From an uncultured bacterium (lineage in GTDB: Bacteria > Patescibacteriota > Dojkabacteria > B142 > OLB20): a DNA stretch of 49,809 nt. Below, piece after piece: positions 15,928 through 24,317 of the stretch. Made by a program: the position numbers and the translations under genes. How positions within the stretch are numbered: position 1 is the stretch's first letter; each line of letters begins with the position of its first letter. The notes under the pieces are model-generated. The model was not told the DNA's origin, did not search any database, and was given only the letters and a program-made list of their open reading frames with translations. Location: contig CALMQQ010000180.1 in the NCBI GenBank assembly GCA_937871845.1, positions 1 through 49,809 of the forward strand. Reading direction: 5' to 3'.

Positions 15928-16753
15928 GATCGCCATATATGGTGGTAATGAAGCCATAGGGATCATCGGCTTCAATTTCCTGATAGGGAATGGTTTCGTC
16001 AATATTCGTCGTAGGTTCTCCATTTGCAGTTAAGCCCGGTTGAACAGTAACCCTGTCAATCGGGTTTACTTTTCCGACTGCATCATCAATGGAAAGAGTG
16101 TCCGGTGAATAGATCGAAACATTGGCAAATTTAATGATTGCTTGTTCTCTGATCGGACCATAATGATAACCTTTGGCAGTGAAGTCAAAGGTATGAATAA
16201 CATGGCGGCGCTGATCAAAATCGCCATTAGCATCATCATCTTCTAAAGTGCATTGATTCAAGATCACGGGAACATCATGCACAATTCCCATTTCAGGGAT
16301 CATATTCAAAGTAAGAGGAAATTCTGGATTGAAAAATGGAACGATCTGTTCCTTAATCTTCAAACCATCTTCCATATATTTTGCATATACCCAAAGTGTG
16401 AAATGAAAATTGTAGGGTGTTGCAACAAGTTGTTTGGAATATTTGCCATCATTGGATTTGACCGGACGGATGTTCTTGATCGGATTCAGTTTGCGAGTTG
16501 CATCATAAATTTCCGAAGTCAATTCAAAAGAAATTCGAGGGAGTGTAATAGCAGGTTTTCGATCAATGTCAGTATCGCCATATAGCCTGCCCAAGACCTT
16601 CTCACGAGAGGCATAGTTAATCGGCACCTTTATCAATTCAGCAAGAGTGCCGGTTTTATCGAAACGAGGCACCTTTATCTCGTTGAAGATTGTGCCGAAT
16701 GCTGCGATTATTTTTTTCGTGGTGGCGAAATAAAAGGTTTCTTGGTTTAGCAT
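15911..16753 (-). CDS. 15: Tail sheath stabiliser / tail terminator, T4 gp15 family
   Basis: 280 residues (T4 gp15 is 272). gp15 caps the top of the tail and holds the last sheath ring before head joining. The alignment with T4 is visible by eye: IKVPINYASREKVLGRL against IRVPITYASKEH, LPRISFELTSEIYDATRKLN against LPRINLHLVDFSYNA, then ATPYNFHFTLWVYAKYMEDG and RRHVIHTFDFTAKGYHYGPI. The N-terminus matches T4, so the ATG at 16753 is probably right although no ribosome site precedes it. An exact TATAAATA box ends 4 bases before the ATG. Confidence 0.9.
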   Translation of the reverse strand: MLNQETFYFATTKKIIAAFGTIFNEIKVPRFDKTGTLAELIKVPINYASREKVLGRLYGDTDIDRKPAITLPRISFELTSEIYDATRKLNPIKNIRPVKSNDGKYSKQLVATPYNFHFTLWVYAKYMEDGLKIKEQIVPFFNPEFPLTLNMIPEMGIVHDVPVILNQCTLEDDDANGDFDQRRHVIHTFDFTAKGYHYGPIREQAIIKFANVSIYSPDTLSIDDAVGKVNPIDRVTVQPGLTANGEPTTNIDETIPYQEIEADDPYGFITTIYGDLSSST

Positions 16754-16757
16754 TGGG

Positions 16758-16765
16758 TATTTATA
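16758..16765 (-). promoter_or_regulatory. T4-type late promoter abutting gp15
   Basis: Exact TATAAATA on the minus strand, only 4 bases from the gp15 start codon. A transcript starting at the usual distance would be leaderless or nearly so. Confidence 0.55.
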
Positions 16766-16905
16766 TAATCTTATGATTGATTCTGGATTTTAATAGCTAT
16801 TGTAAAATATTAAAAAGTGTATATGTTACTGGAACGAAACGAGGAAAAGGATGTTGAAAGAATGCATCTGAATAAATCCAAAAGGAGAAACACGTTTCAA
16901 TGAAA

Positions 16906-16925
16906 AAGGCCCAATAGTGGGCCTT
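16906..16925 (-). terminator. Minus-oriented hairpin terminator with no minus gene upstream
   Basis: AAGGCCCA-ATAG-TGGGCCTT, an 8-bp stem with a 4-base loop. Read on the minus strand it is followed by TTTTTCA, as in an intrinsic terminator. No minus-strand gene feeds into it, so it may block antisense transcripts from reaching gp15. Confidence 0.5.
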
Positions 16926-16950
16926 ACACCCCACCTTTAGGGTATTGAGT

Positions 16951-17256
16951 ATGAGTAAGAAAGTTCGGAAGGTCGCCAAAACTCGTAAGAGTGCGGAATC
17001 CACACCGCGCTTTGAGCAGATTGGGAAGATCGTTGCGGGAAGATGGGTGCCGCGCGACATTATTTGCAAAAAGTTGCAAATTGTCGATAACACAGCGCGT
17101 TGCTATCTAGGCGTGATGTCTCATGTTCCGAAATTCCGAAATCTACAATGGCGGCAAGGTAAGATTCGGGCCGATGGCAAGAGAGTGGGAGAATATATGC
17201 TCCCACATTCACCGCCCAAGAAAAAGATAGTTGACAACTCTCCACCGAAGGAATAA
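16951..17256 (+). CDS. Helix-turn-helix-like protein (paralogue of 31104)
   Basis: 101 residues from ATG 16951; a TTG at 16945 is also in frame but less likely. The central segment WVPRDIICKKLQIVDNTARCYL aligns with WVPRREICQHFDIVDNTVRHYI of the larger protein encoded at 31104, and both look like a winged or simple helix-turn-helix. The N-terminus is basic (KKVRKVAKTRKSAES). A DNA-binding regulatory or nucleoid-associated role is inferred. A strong terminator follows about 80 bases downstream. Confidence 0.65.
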   Translation: MSKKVRKVAKTRKSAESTPRFEQIGKIVAGRWVPRDIICKKLQIVDNTARCYLGVMSHVPKFRNLQWRQGKIRADGKRVGEYMLPHSPPKKKIVDNSPPKE

Positions 17257-17338
17257 ATGGAGAATTGGCAGCGACATGTTGGCAAACTTCGATGCCGTCT
17301 AAGATACTATTGATATCCCCCGCCAATAGTGTCTGTGA

Positions 17339-17380
17339 AACCCCGGACAGTTATCCCCCTGTCCGGGGTTTTTATTTTTT
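17339..17380 (+). terminator. Intrinsic terminator after helix-turn-helix gene
   Basis: AACCCCGGACAG-TTATCCCC-CTGTCCGGGGTT followed by TTTATTTTTT. The stem is at least 10 GC-rich bp. A smaller hairpin ACTATTG..CAATAGT sits just upstream (17306-17329). Confidence 0.9.
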
Positions 17381-17423
17381 GTGTTTGTGCTATTGTCCTC
17401 AAATCGACAAAGGGGAATTTCTC

Positions 17424-17912
17424 ATGATCACTACCGAAACCTTCACCAATAAACAGATTGAAATCGTCCGCAAGCAATATGCCGAGCAGGGCGAAATACA
17501 GCCAATGTGGATTGCCGAAACAAATGATGGAGAAATTTTGGTTTTGGCGACTCCTGAATATGGTGATCCTGCTACAAAACCAGCAATTGAACAGGTAATT
17601 CGCAACCTCTTCAAAGAAAATGAAGTGTGGCGCTACTGTTTTGTATTCGAGGCATGGTTTCATACTGCCGATTCAAAAGAAAAAATTGATGCGGCGATTG
17701 ATCGGTATGGATCAGTCTCACAAATGCCCGAGCGACAGGAAGCGATTAATGTTATCGTTGAAGAGTCGGGAAAGATGCCAATAGGCCATACCATCGTTAT
17801 AACCCGCGATGAAAACGGCAAGGGCCATCTTTCGGAAAAAATTCAAACCTCTAATTTTATTCATTTTTTCCGTGGTGGTTTCCTTCCGAATGATGGTTTG
17901 ACAAGGAATTAA
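17424..17912 (+). CDS. Uncharacterised protein
   Basis: 162 residues from ATG 17424, preceded by AAAGGGG; the longer upstream frame crosses the terminator and was rejected. It starts MITTETFTNKQIEIVRKQYA and has a mixed alpha/beta pattern with FVFEAWFHTADSKEKIDAAI and later GHTIVITRDENGKGHLSEKI. No catalytic motif recognised. It is first in a cassette with a small membrane protein and an AAA+ ATPase. Confidence 0.6.
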   Translation: MITTETFTNKQIEIVRKQYAEQGEIQPMWIAETNDGEILVLATPEYGDPATKPAIEQVIRNLFKENEVWRYCFVFEAWFHTADSKEKIDAAIDRYGSVSQMPERQEAINVIVEESGKMPIGHTIVITRDENGKGHLSEKIQTSNFIHFFRGGFLPNDGLTRN

Positions 17913-17916
17913 TCAA

Positions 17917-18204
17917 ATGAATGATCTCATATTGATATTGATTCTGGCAATTGGTTTATCATCATGTTATTGGTTCATGATATGCAACAACAAAACATTT
18001 ACCCAAAGAAGAGTTATTCTGAACAACATTTCCAAGAGCAATAACACGCCTTTGGAAAAACTGCATTTGTTGAATCTGTTTGAGATGGTTGATTACAACA
18101 CACATCTCTGGTCTAGGTTTGCATTCGCAAATCCAAAATTTCTCTATCCGAAGCAAATACAAAATCTTTGGGGAGGGGTTGACGGCTTTTTTGAAAAAAG
18201 CTAG
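17917..18204 (+). CDS. Small single-pass membrane protein
   Basis: 95 residues. Residues 3-23 (DLILILILAIGLSSCYWFMI) form one transmembrane segment or uncleaved signal anchor. The remainder is a soluble, moderately basic tail. It begins 4 bases after the previous stop. No family recognised. Confidence 0.55.
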   Translation: MNDLILILILAIGLSSCYWFMICNNKTFTQRRVILNNISKSNNTPLEKLHLLNLFEMVDYNTHLWSRFAFANPKFLYPKQIQNLWGGVDGFFEKS

Positions 18205-18246
18205 GAATCGAATTGCTGAAAATCAGCACATAAGGGAACCTAAAAT

Positions 18247-19851
18247 ATGGATGATCTCGTGGTTGCTAACGCTATTGAGAAAGACCTTAAGAAGTGGTCT
18301 TCAATCGATGTTCAAATCAAACATAATGGCAAGGAAATCATTCTTCCGGCCTTTCCATCCAAGATGTCTTATGCGGCTGGCGTTTCGATGTTGCAGCGAG
18401 CCGAAGAAGCCGAAAACCAGAAATATGAAGTTGTCGAGTTTGTGAAGGGAGCGCCGTGGGATTGTCTTGTTGCAATCACTCGTTCCATGCAGAAAATCTA
18501 TGGAGTTGTGCTGGCACAGTCCATCAAGACTTTCTTTGGTGAAATCAAGCCAAAGCTTGTCACGGTCGATATTGGTCCGCATGATGACGACAAGATTCAG
18601 GTCGCAACGGGCCGAATGAGCCTTCCCGGCATTACCGAATCCGTCAATGTTGGAATGACCCCGGAAGGCGCATATATTCAGAGCACGGTGAAGAAAGCCG
18701 AGCGCGAAGCTCTCATTGAGATTGTGAATACTGCGAAGCAGATTCTTCGCGAGGATTCGATTTACAAATCGAAATCCATCAAGTTCGATGTGAGTGATGA
18801 TGGCGATCTTGAAATTGACACTCAGCCGACATTCCTTGATCTCGCTGATGTGTCGGAAACGGATATCATTCATCCGGCAGTGACAACGAAGCGAATCGTT
18901 AAGAACATTTTCGCTCCATTGAAATATACGGAAAATTGTCGCATCAATCGTGTTCCATTGAAGCGCGGCATTCTTCTTTATGGTCCGTATGGAACTGGCA
19001 AGTCTTTGACGGCGCGTGTTACCGCCAAGGTGGCCAATGATAATGGCTGGACTTTCATTACTCTTGGTCGGTCGCAGGGTCTTCGCGCCGCGATTGAATT
19101 CGCCAAGAATTATCAGCCTTGCGTGATCTTCGCGGAGGATATTGACCGCGCAGCGGATCGTGAAGATGAAAATGTGAACGATCTGGTTAACATGCTGGAT
19201 GGCGTGTTGACCAAGGACATGGAAATCATGGTCGTTCTGACCACGAATTTCATCGACAAGATTGATCGTTCGCTTCTGCGACCGGGCCGGTTTGATGCCA
19301 TCATTCCGTTGACTTTACCGGATGCCGAAACATGCACGAAATTGGTTCGCCATTATGGGCGGAATCTGATTCCGGCATCGATCGATCTGACTGGAATTGG
19401 CCAGAAACTCTATGAGGCCAATGCCATTCCGGCTTCCGTTCGCGAAGCGGTCGAGCGTTCCAAGCTTTCGATGTTCACTGAAAATCGCCAATTCATCACT
19501 CTTGATGATTTGAGTGATGCGGCGGATGATATGAAGGCACATTCTGATATTGTCAATCAGAAGCCGACAGAAAAATCCGATGGCGATATGCTGTGGAGTC
19601 TGTTGAACAAGGCCAACGCTGGTGGTAATTTTGTTAATGTTGCGGATAATGTTGTTCACAACATGAGCGAACTTCGCGATACAGTGAAACGCCATACGCG
19701 GCATGTCAGCCAAACGGTGGAAGAGGCCAAGGAACTTTCGGCCAGTGCAGGCGCAGCAGCCAATTCTGCCTCAAATCTTGTCGAGGAAAGCTTGAAGCAT
19801 ATCAAGAATCTTTCCACGAGAATGGCCAAGGTCGAAAAGGCCATTGCTTAA
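18247..19851 (+). CDS. AAA+ ATPase (CDC48/FtsH-like core)
   Basis: 534 residues. An N-terminal region of about 190 residues is unrecognised and may bind substrate. The AAA+ core follows: Walker A GPYGTGKS at 246-253, Walker B CVIFAEDID at 292-300, sensor-1 LTTN at 331-334 and the second-region LLRPGRFD at 343-350. The C-terminal 80 residues are a predicted coiled coil (VEEAKELSASAGAAANSASN..). There is no FtsH-type zinc protease domain, so it is a remodelling ATPase rather than a protease. Codon use is GC-richer than its neighbours. A terminator follows. Confidence 0.85.
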   Translation: MDDLVVANAIEKDLKKWSSIDVQIKHNGKEIILPAFPSKMSYAAGVSMLQRAEEAENQKYEVVEFVKGAPWDCLVAITRSMQKIYGVVLAQSIKTFFGEIKPKLVTVDIGPHDDDKIQVATGRMSLPGITESVNVGMTPEGAYIQSTVKKAEREALIEIVNTAKQILREDSIYKSKSIKFDVSDDGDLEIDTQPTFLDLADVSETDIIHPAVTTKRIVKNIFAPLKYTENCRINRVPLKRGILLYGPYGTGKSLTARVTAKVANDNGWTFITLGRSQGLRAAIEFAKNYQPCVIFAEDIDRAADREDENVNDLVNMLDGVLTKDMEIMVVLTTNFIDKIDRSLLRPGRFDAIIPLTLPDAETCTKLVRHYGRNLIPASIDLTGIGQKLYEANAIPASVREAVERSKLSMFTENRQFITLDDLSDAADDMKAHSDIVNQKPTEKSDGDMLWSLLNKANAGGNFVNVADNVVHNMSELRDTVKRHTRHVSQTVEEAKELSASAGAAANSASNLVEESLKHIKNLSTRMAKVEKAIA

Positions 19852-19859
19852 CAAACACC

Positions 19860-19890
19860 AAGGCGGGGTTATATATAGCCCCGCCTTTCT
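19860..19890 (+). terminator. Intrinsic terminator after AAA+ gene
   Basis: AAGGCGGGG and CCCCGCCTT form a 9-bp stem around a TTATATATAG loop, followed by TCTTTC. Confidence 0.85.
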
Positions 19891-19911
19891 TTCACACAAG
19901 GATGATTGTAA

Positions 19912-20292
19912 ATGGAAGATGATAAAAGCAACCGTGTAGAAAGTATATTGTCCAAGATCAAAAGCATGTCTTCATTTGATCAAGCAATAGCTGGAGTGAA
20001 GATTAGTTTGGCCTTGATGGTGGTGGATGGTAAACATCCGACTGAAATGAAGTTGGATGTTATTCAAAATTCTCTGGCCATGACAATTTGGTCCACTCGA
20101 ATAGAGATGATTGAATTGTTTATGACGAATGCAGATGAAGAAACTAAAAGCAAACTAAAAATAATGCTAGATGAGGCCAAGGCAGAAACCATAAAATACA
20201 CAAAAATTCTTCGTAACATGGTTAGTGCAGTTTCACCAGTTGATGAAATGATGGCCGAACAACAACAAGGGACATCTCCATGGAAACAATGA
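19912..20292 (+). CDS. Uncharacterised helical protein
   Basis: 126 residues, acidic and helical throughout (SILSKIKSMSSFDQAIAGVK; ELFMTNADEETKSKLKIMLD). No motif recognised. It follows a terminator, so it may have its own promoter. It overlaps the next gene by 13 bases. Confidence 0.55.
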   Translation: MEDDKSNRVESILSKIKSMSSFDQAIAGVKISLALMVVDGKHPTEMKLDVIQNSLAMTIWSTRIEMIELFMTNADEETKSKLKIMLDEAKAETIKYTKILRNMVSAVSPVDEMMAEQQQGTSPWKQ

Positions 20293-20618
20293 TGACTAGA
20301 TTTGTATGGAAAAAAGCGAAATCTATTCCTGAAGGATGGGCTGATTTTCCTGCCTGTACTCGCATGTGGGCAGCCATCCCAAACGATAATGTAGAAAATG
20401 ATCGAATGGGAGCAGCAATTTTCCAACATCGAAAGGAACATTACACAACGGTATTCCAACTGGAAAATGATCGACCTACGATCCGGGAATTTTCTTCTTT
20501 CGATGAAGCACAAAATTTTGTTGATGGTGCGATCAACAAAAATTCAGTGGTTCTCAAGAATTTAAAAAGTGCCGGTCAGGATTTCGAAATCGAGTTTGAA
20601 AATCCTGTATTGAATTAA
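20280..20618 (+). CDS. Uncharacterised protein
   Basis: 112 residues, starting at ATG 20280 or at 20289 just inside. It has a beta-rich middle (HYTTVFQLENDRPTIREFSS) and ends FEIEFENPVLN. It converges with gp14, overlapping by 4 bases at the stops. No family recognised. Confidence 0.55.
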   Translation: METMMTRFVWKKAKSIPEGWADFPACTRMWAAIPNDNVENDRMGAAIFQHRKEHYTTVFQLENDRPTIREFSSFDEAQNFVDGAINKNSVVLKNLKSAGQDFEIEFENPVLN

Positions 20619-21337
20619 AAAAGACCTTCTGTGAAGGGATCATAATCATCCCAATTGATGATCTCTTCACCTTCTTTTTGCAGGACTTCACTGATATCAA
20701 ACACATCGATATCTTTCTCGTTATAGTCTTCCTGCACAACATAATCACCATCTTCTGTGCCCATTGGTGCGCCATCCTCAAAGGTCAGGCTCCAATCCAG
20801 AATGTTTTCATTGTGTTTCTGGATATTGTCGATCTCAGGAATTCCAGTTGTGAAATTCTGTCCTGAATATTCATAGAGTTGACAGGTGATATCATAGGCT
20901 GGTGTTGCACCCAATGGAAAATACATATTGAATTTCTGCACAAAGACAATCTCAAATACTTTCTGGTTCAATGGAAAATAAACAAGATCGCCTTCCCTTG
21001 GGCGTGTGATTTGTTCGGCTATTCCCACATCTTGTTGAAAGATTGTGCCAGAAACAGTTAGGGTGATTTGATCGCGAATCTCCAATCCAAACTTGGACAT
21101 GAAATCACCCTGCCCCTCAAATCCTTCAACATTCTTGATGAAGAAAGTTGTCAGGTAATAAGAATCAAAATAGTGTTGTGCATCTTCCATCAATATTTCG
21201 TCTACATTATAGGAACGGCGAGGAAGATAATAAAAACCAGAACCATGGATTTCTATTACTTCCTGCACCAAACCATCATGAAGCAATTGCTCTTCGGAAT
21301 TGCCATATAGATCGAAATATTCATTAGGACCGGGCAT
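20615..21337 (-). CDS. 14: Neck protein, T4 gp14 family
   Basis: 240 residues (T4 gp14 is 256). With gp13 it forms the head completion collar to which the tail binds. Typical features are the start PNEYFDLYGNSEEQLLHDGL, the segment YYLPRRSYNVDEILMEDAQH, IEGFEGQGDFMSKFGLEIRD-type sequence and the membrane-free PREGDLVYFPLNQKVFEIVF stretch. Its position between gp13 and gp15 follows T4 order, though inserts separate them. It overlaps the 85-residue gene upstream by one base. Confidence 0.9.
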   Translation of the reverse strand: MPGPNEYFDLYGNSEEQLLHDGLVQEVIEIHGSGFYYLPRRSYNVDEILMEDAQHYFDSYYLTTFFIKNVEGFEGQGDFMSKFGLEIRDQITLTVSGTIFQQDVGIAEQITRPREGDLVYFPLNQKVFEIVFVQKFNMYFPLGATPAYDITCQLYEYSGQNFTTGIPEIDNIQKHNENILDWSLTFEDGAPMGTEDGDYVVQEDYNEKDIDVFDISEVLQKEGEEIINWDDYDPFTEGLF

Positions 21338-21594
21338 TAAACGAGATTACCTATTTCTGAAAACTTGGTACTATTTGCCACCGCTTCTATTCTGATATTT
21401 CCCTCAGAATCATTCTCTATAAGTTTGTAATAGACATCCACGATGGTTTTATTACCTTCCACATTAACAACAACAAACCCTTCTTTAATTTCTGGATCAT
21501 TATCCATGATGTTATTGATTGTTTGTCTCAGTGATACATGATCTTCAAACAATAACTTGTTATGGTTTTTATCAATCCATTCTTTCAAAAACAT
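21337..21594 (-). CDS. Small protein in neck-tail operon
   Basis: 85 residues, MFLKEWIDKNHNKLLFEDHV onward. Mixed alpha/beta with a VVVNVEGNKTIVDVYYKL strand pair. Its stop overlaps the gp14 start, so it is co-translated with the neck gene. Possibly a small virion or assembly protein; family not recognised. Confidence 0.6.
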   Translation of the reverse strand: MFLKEWIDKNHNKLLFEDHVSLRQTINNIMDNDPEIKEGFVVVNVEGNKTIVDVYYKLIENDSEGNIRIEAVANSTKFSEIGNLV

Positions 21595-21603
21595 TCTGCA
21601 CCT

Positions 21604-21909
21604 TTATATTGGATTTACGGTTCCGAAATTTGCATGATTAGCAATCAAACGAAATGCGCCATCCTCTGAAACACCAGAAGATGAAATATTCCATTGCACC
21701 ATACCGACATCAGCATTTGACGAATCCCAAGAGCCTGTCCACAATGCACCTTCGGCTGTCATATCGCTTTCAACCGTGATGTATTCGTTGTTTGAGCGAT
21801 AATACACTCTCAGTTTGGGACTGGCAGGAGTGATTACCTCATTATTGGCATTGTAGAATTCAGATGTAAATTTAACTGTGGTTCCGCGAGTTACATTCTT
21901 GATGATCAT
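21604..21909 (-). CDS. Small beta-rich virion-type protein
   Basis: 101 residues of beta-strand pattern, MIIKNVTRGTTVKFTSEFYN then LWTGSWDSSNADVGMVQWNI. The layout resembles Ig-like or tail-associated small domains. It lies between the large repeat protein and the 85-residue gene, all closely spaced. An AATAAATA box is located 18 bases upstream (21927-21934). Structural role inferred from context. Confidence 0.55.
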   Translation of the reverse strand: MIIKNVTRGTTVKFTSEFYNANNEVITPASPKLRVYYRSNNEYITVESDMTAEGALWTGSWDSSNADVGMVQWNISSSGVSEDGAFRLIANHANFGTVNPI

Positions 21910-21912
21910 TTC

Positions 21913-23751
21913 TTAACCTTCTCGAATATTTATTCGAATTCTTGAGTAGTCGATATCTACCTTGATGTAATTAGTTCTGATTGCTGTATTGGATCGGTTG
22001 AATGATAATGTTGAGAGCATTCGATGCGGAATTTGAATATAGATTCCTTCACCAATAGCCTCAGCAAATGCTTGAGAATTGATCGTTCCCGTTCCTGATT
22101 CGAAAAAGAAACCAGCACCATTGGCTTGCGCCAATGAATTTGCAATCACAGAACCATATGAAGCGAAAATACTACCATGCAAGGCCGAGGCCGAGGAACT
22201 TCCAACAATTTCTCCTGTTCCTGAAGCAAGCGAACCGCTTTGTGCATTTGTCGTGGATGATGCCGAAACATTTCCCGAGGCTTGCGCAGTTGCTTGTAGA
22301 ACACCATTGGTTTGAGAGGAACTGATTATTTCGCCAATAGCGCTTATAAGAGAGTGACCCTGTCCTGAAACATTACCAGAGGCCGTTATAAGGCCCGTGG
22401 AGGTCGCTATTGATTGTCCGCTACCCTCTATGGTCGAGGTCGCGGAAATCGCACCAGTAAGCTTCCCTGCCGCGCCCAATAGCCCTTGAACAGTAGAATT
22501 TCCAATGGTTTGACCATTAGCCCGCGCCAAGGATTGAATTTCACCAGAAACATTCGAAACACTCGAAATGGTTCCGGTTGCGGTGGCAATGCTGGCACCA
22601 AAGGCTTCTACTTCGGAACTGCCTTCGGCAAGAGCTATTGAGCCTTCTGTGGAAATACCAAATACCGAACTGGTTCCTGTGATTTCACCATTTGCAGAAA
22701 CAAGAATCGTTAGTTCTGCATTGGCAGATGAAAGACTCTCTATATTTCCTGATGCCGAGGCCAGAGAATTTGTATTTCCATTTGCATTTGATTGACTGGT
22801 AATTGATCCAGTCGAAACAGAAATACTTGCACCGACACCATTGGCTTGTGATGAACTTGTTGCTGATGAAGTACCACTAGCAAGCGATTTACCTGATGCG
22901 CTGGTAGTTGATGAAGAAACAATTGAGCCATTAAATTTTGCAAGACCACGAATACTACCATTCGCAACAGATGTTGTGGTAATTGATCCAGTCGAAACAG
23001 AAATACTTGCACCGACACCAGATACAGATGAAATTGACGCAATCGATCCTGTGGTTTTCTTTAATGCGCCACCAATACCCGATGCGGATGATGTTGAAGA
23101 GATACTTCCATTCGAACTGATGGTTCCGCCAGAATCTTGTTTAAGTGCAATTAACCAAGCAGTCCACGGATTTGATGATCCGTTTGCATTGGTTTGAGTT
23201 TTATCTCCAGTGGCTCCCGCTGATCCTAGTGCAACATCAGCGCCATATAATAATCCGTCAAATCGTTCGGTCATTCCGGTAGGAGGATTTAGTGCTCCTA
23301 AACCTTCCCAATCGTGAGCAAGATATAGAAGCTGACCATTATCAGTTGTGGTTGTTATTCCGGTAGCTGTAGTCACTGTTCCGGTGGAGGAATTGATTGA
23401 GTATGCATCAATAGGACTCCCAGAACTAATGGCTCCGGAATAAGCGAGAATAATTCCTTGAGCATAAGCATTGGTGTGAGTGAATGTATATGAACCGCTT
23501 TCACTTGATGCGCGTTTCCAAAATACCCATGTCCGCGCCCCGAAACTTGAGATATCGGTTACTGTAGTCGAGACATCAAGTTGTGTGAAACCGGATGGTG
23601 GAGTCATGGACAGAGGCGGGCCACCTGATTGACCAGCAAAAATAATAGCGATCATGATATCGCCATTGGTCAATCCGGCAGGGGCCGAAATTGTTGAATT
23701 TACTCTCTGACCATATGTGGTTGAAGCGACAGAACGAAATGTAATAGCCAT
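21913..23751 (-). CDS. Repeat-rich Ser/Gly/Ala surface or tail protein
   Basis: 612 residues. Residues 1-210 are a beta-sandwich-like domain (APAGLTNGDIMIAIIFAGQS, then MTPPSGFTQLD and RTWVFWKRASSESGSYTFTH) common in surface-exposed phage and bacterial proteins. Residues about 213-570 are a long array of roughly 18-20-residue repeats with the core G-S-I-x-S-x-S-x-x-x-G, likely a beta-solenoid. The C-terminal 40 residues are non-repetitive and end YIKVDIDYSRIRINIREG. Two repeats are identical at DNA level over 44 bases. Likely a fibre or capsid/tail decoration protein; attachment role inferred. Confidence 0.7.
   Translation of the reverse strand: MAITFRSVASTTYGQRVNSTISAPAGLTNGDIMIAIIFAGQSGGPPLSMTPPSGFTQLDVSTTVTDISSFGARTWVFWKRASSESGSYTFTHTNAYAQGIILAYSGAISSGSPIDAYSINSSTGTVTTATGITTTTDNGQLLYLAHDWEGLGALNPPTGMTERFDGLLYGADVALGSAGATGDKTQTNANGSSNPWTAWLIALKQDSGGTISSNGSISSTSSASGIGGALKKTTGSIASISSVSGVGASISVSTGSITTTSVANGSIRGLAKFNGSIVSSSTTSASGKSLASGTSSATSSSQANGVGASISVSTGSITSQSNANGNTNSLASASGNIESLSSANAELTILVSANGEITGTSSVFGISTEGSIALAEGSSEVEAFGASIATATGTISSVSNVSGEIQSLARANGQTIGNSTVQGLLGAAGKLTGAISATSTIEGSGQSIATSTGLITASGNVSGQGHSLISAIGEIISSSQTNGVLQATAQASGNVSASSTTNAQSGSLASGTGEIVGSSSASALHGSIFASYGSVIANSLAQANGAGFFFESGTGTINSQAFAEAIGEGIYIQIPHRMLSTLSFNRSNTAIRTNYIKVDIDYSRIRINIREG
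22797..22840. repeat. 44-bp exact direct repeat (copy 1; copy 2 at 22977-23020)
   Basis: Starts TGGTAATTGATCCAGTCGAA and recurs 180 bases away without mismatch. Both encode a GVGASISVSTGSIT unit of the repeat-rich protein. The distance is a multiple of three, so recombination between copies would delete 60 codons in frame. Confidence 0.85.
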
Positions 23752-23772
23752 TATGTCCCTTCAAATACAAAT

Positions 23773-23809
23773 GAGGGAGTAAAGATGGTGTTTGCCATTT
23801 TACTCCCTC
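23773..23809 (-). terminator. Hairpin between the two surface-protein genes
   Basis: GAGGGAGTAAA pairs with TTTACTCCCTC, extended by ATGG/CCAT past one bulged base. On the minus strand it is followed by ATTTGTATTTG. It lies after the 143-residue gene and before the repeat-protein gene. Confidence 0.6.
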
Positions 23810-23831
23810 TTGTTAATCATAGAAAGCTTGA

Positions 23832-24263
23832 TTAGCCTTCGGTGATGGTAGAACTTGTCAGGAGTTGTGGGGTAACGCCATTAGATACCGAAATGCTTGG
23901 TGTTACTGTTCCTGAATAAAGAATCTTGCCAGTCGAGGAAGATGTCGTTCCAACAGCCCAATGAGTGATTGTTGATGTTCCACCAGTGCAAGCCGGAAAT
24001 GAAATCGTTGCTGTGGGCGATACCGAATTTGCGGACACTGTCCATCCGCCGCTAGTTCGCTCAACTGCAACACGAGCATATGAAGTATAATTTGTTTCGT
24101 TGCTGGTTTGATTTCCTGCATCGGTGGGATCGGCAGTATGCAGAGAAACATAGAGGTTAGTCAGGGCACCAGTAGCCGCATTGTCGGCAACATTGGCAAC
24201 CGCTGTACCATTGAAAATCAATTTCAGTATGTCATTTTCAAAAGTTGCACTTTTACCACTCAC
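23832..24263 (-). CDS. Phage tail fibre/virion protein of a common small family
   Basis: 143 residues. The sequence LKLIFNGTAVANVADNAATG, then LTNLYVSLHTADPTDAGNQT and YTSYARVAVERTSGGWTVS, is a widely seen phage tail-associated family. The C-terminus (ILYSGTVTPSISVSNGVTPQ) ends the beta domain. The start is preceded by TTAGGAG in one arm of an inverted repeat shared with the divergent endonuclease. A structural role is established only by family context. Confidence 0.75.
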   Translation of the reverse strand: MSGKSATFENDILKLIFNGTAVANVADNAATGALTNLYVSLHTADPTDAGNQTSNETNYTSYARVAVERTSGGWTVSANSVSPTATISFPACTGGTSTITHWAVGTTSSSTGKILYSGTVTPSISVSNGVTPQLLTSSTITEG

Positions 24264-24270
24264 ATACTTT

Positions 24271-24308
24271 CTCCTAAATACGAAGATTAATTCTCATGTA
24301 TTTAGGAG
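24271..24308. repeat. Inverted repeat carrying ribosome sites of two divergent genes
   Basis: CTCCTAAATAC at 24271-24281 and GTATTTAGGAG at 24298-24308 are perfect inverted copies. Read outward, each arm gives TATTTAGGAG, so each supplies the AGGAG ribosome site for the gene on its side. Followed on the plus strand by six T residues it could also act as a terminator. Confidence 0.75.
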
Positions 24309-24317
24309 TTTTTTAAT

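Noticed and set aside
16822-16902. 26-codon plus-strand frame (MLLERNEEKDVERMHLNKSK..) ending at a hairpin, like an attenuator leader peptide
   Set aside because: No ribosome site, and the hairpin's U-tract is on the minus strand, so it would not terminate this transcript.
22200-23100. Regularly spaced short repeats that might suggest a CRISPR array
   Set aside because: The repeats are in-frame codons of a Ser/Gly-rich protein, with period and sequence varying as protein repeats do.
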